Assembly (NCBI GenBank): GCA_019419485.1
Contig: DXZV01000123.1
Coordinates: 1-5,483 of the forward strand
Direction of reading: 5' to 3'
DNA from: Collinsella sp.
GTDB taxonomy: Bacteria > Actinomycetota > Coriobacteriia > Coriobacteriales > Coriobacteriaceae
Length of the DNA: 5,483 bases
Shown: positions 5,470-5,483 of the stretch, piece by piece
Numbering within the stretch: the stretch's first letter is position 1
Layout: each line of letters begins with the position of its first letter
The notes under the pieces: model-generated
What the model was told of the DNA's origin: nothing
What the model saw: only the letters and a program-made list of their open reading frames with translations
The model's database searches: none
Translations under genes and position numbers: made by a program

Positions 5470-5483
5470 CGCGTTTCGCTTAT

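Noticed and set aside
1..5483. CRISPR repeats, tRNA, rRNA, insertion-sequence ends or a riboswitch
   Set aside because: I saw no regularly spaced direct repeats, no cloverleaf-like sequence, no transposase motif and no conserved riboswitch core; nearly all of the window is coding.

Overview
The window is a GC-rich bacterial segment holding six full genes in two convergent groups. Its proteins are rich in cysteine: I count 18 in the 505-residue FGGY kinase, and roughly 2 to 4 percent in the others. That, the GC-leaning codons and the clear Shine-Dalgarno sites suggest a strict anaerobe. A gut actinobacterium of the Coriobacteriia (Collinsella-like) is my best guess, but this is an impression and no marker gene proves it.

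Left part, plus strand (1-852): the last codons of an unidentified upstream gene, then a complete TatD-family metal-dependent hydrolase 14 bases later. Right part, minus strand (5483 down to 864): a tightly packed five-gene operon. In transcription order it encodes a PfkB-family sugar kinase most like fructoselysine 6-kinase (FrlD), an amidohydrolase-2 (TIM-barrel) protein, a YjbQ-family protein, a BtpA/SgcQ-family TIM-barrel protein and an FGGY-family sugar kinase. Gaps are 27 nt, a 4-nt overlap (or a 2-nt gap), 33 nt and 6 nt. A rho-independent terminator for this operon lies at 864-911, between the convergent groups. A 15-bp hairpin ending in UUUU (5436-5469) stands directly in front of the first kinase's ribosome binding site. 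The operon therefore probably continues upstream beyond the window, where a transporter and regulator would be expected.

How the genes may work together (inference): two kinases from different superfamilies plus three proteins of poorly defined or promiscuous function look like a catabolic or salvage route for an unusual sugar, sugar-amine or polyol. No transporter, isomerase, dehydrogenase, aldolase or regulator is in view, so the substrate cannot be named. The most striking detail is in the amidohydrolase: two canonical active-site positions are altered (the first His of HxH is Leu, and the late catalytic Asp is Asn). The FGGY kinase also lacks the QMHG substrate motif of E. coli xylulokinase. 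These features suggest a specialised pathway rather than ordinary xylulose or fructoselysine use.
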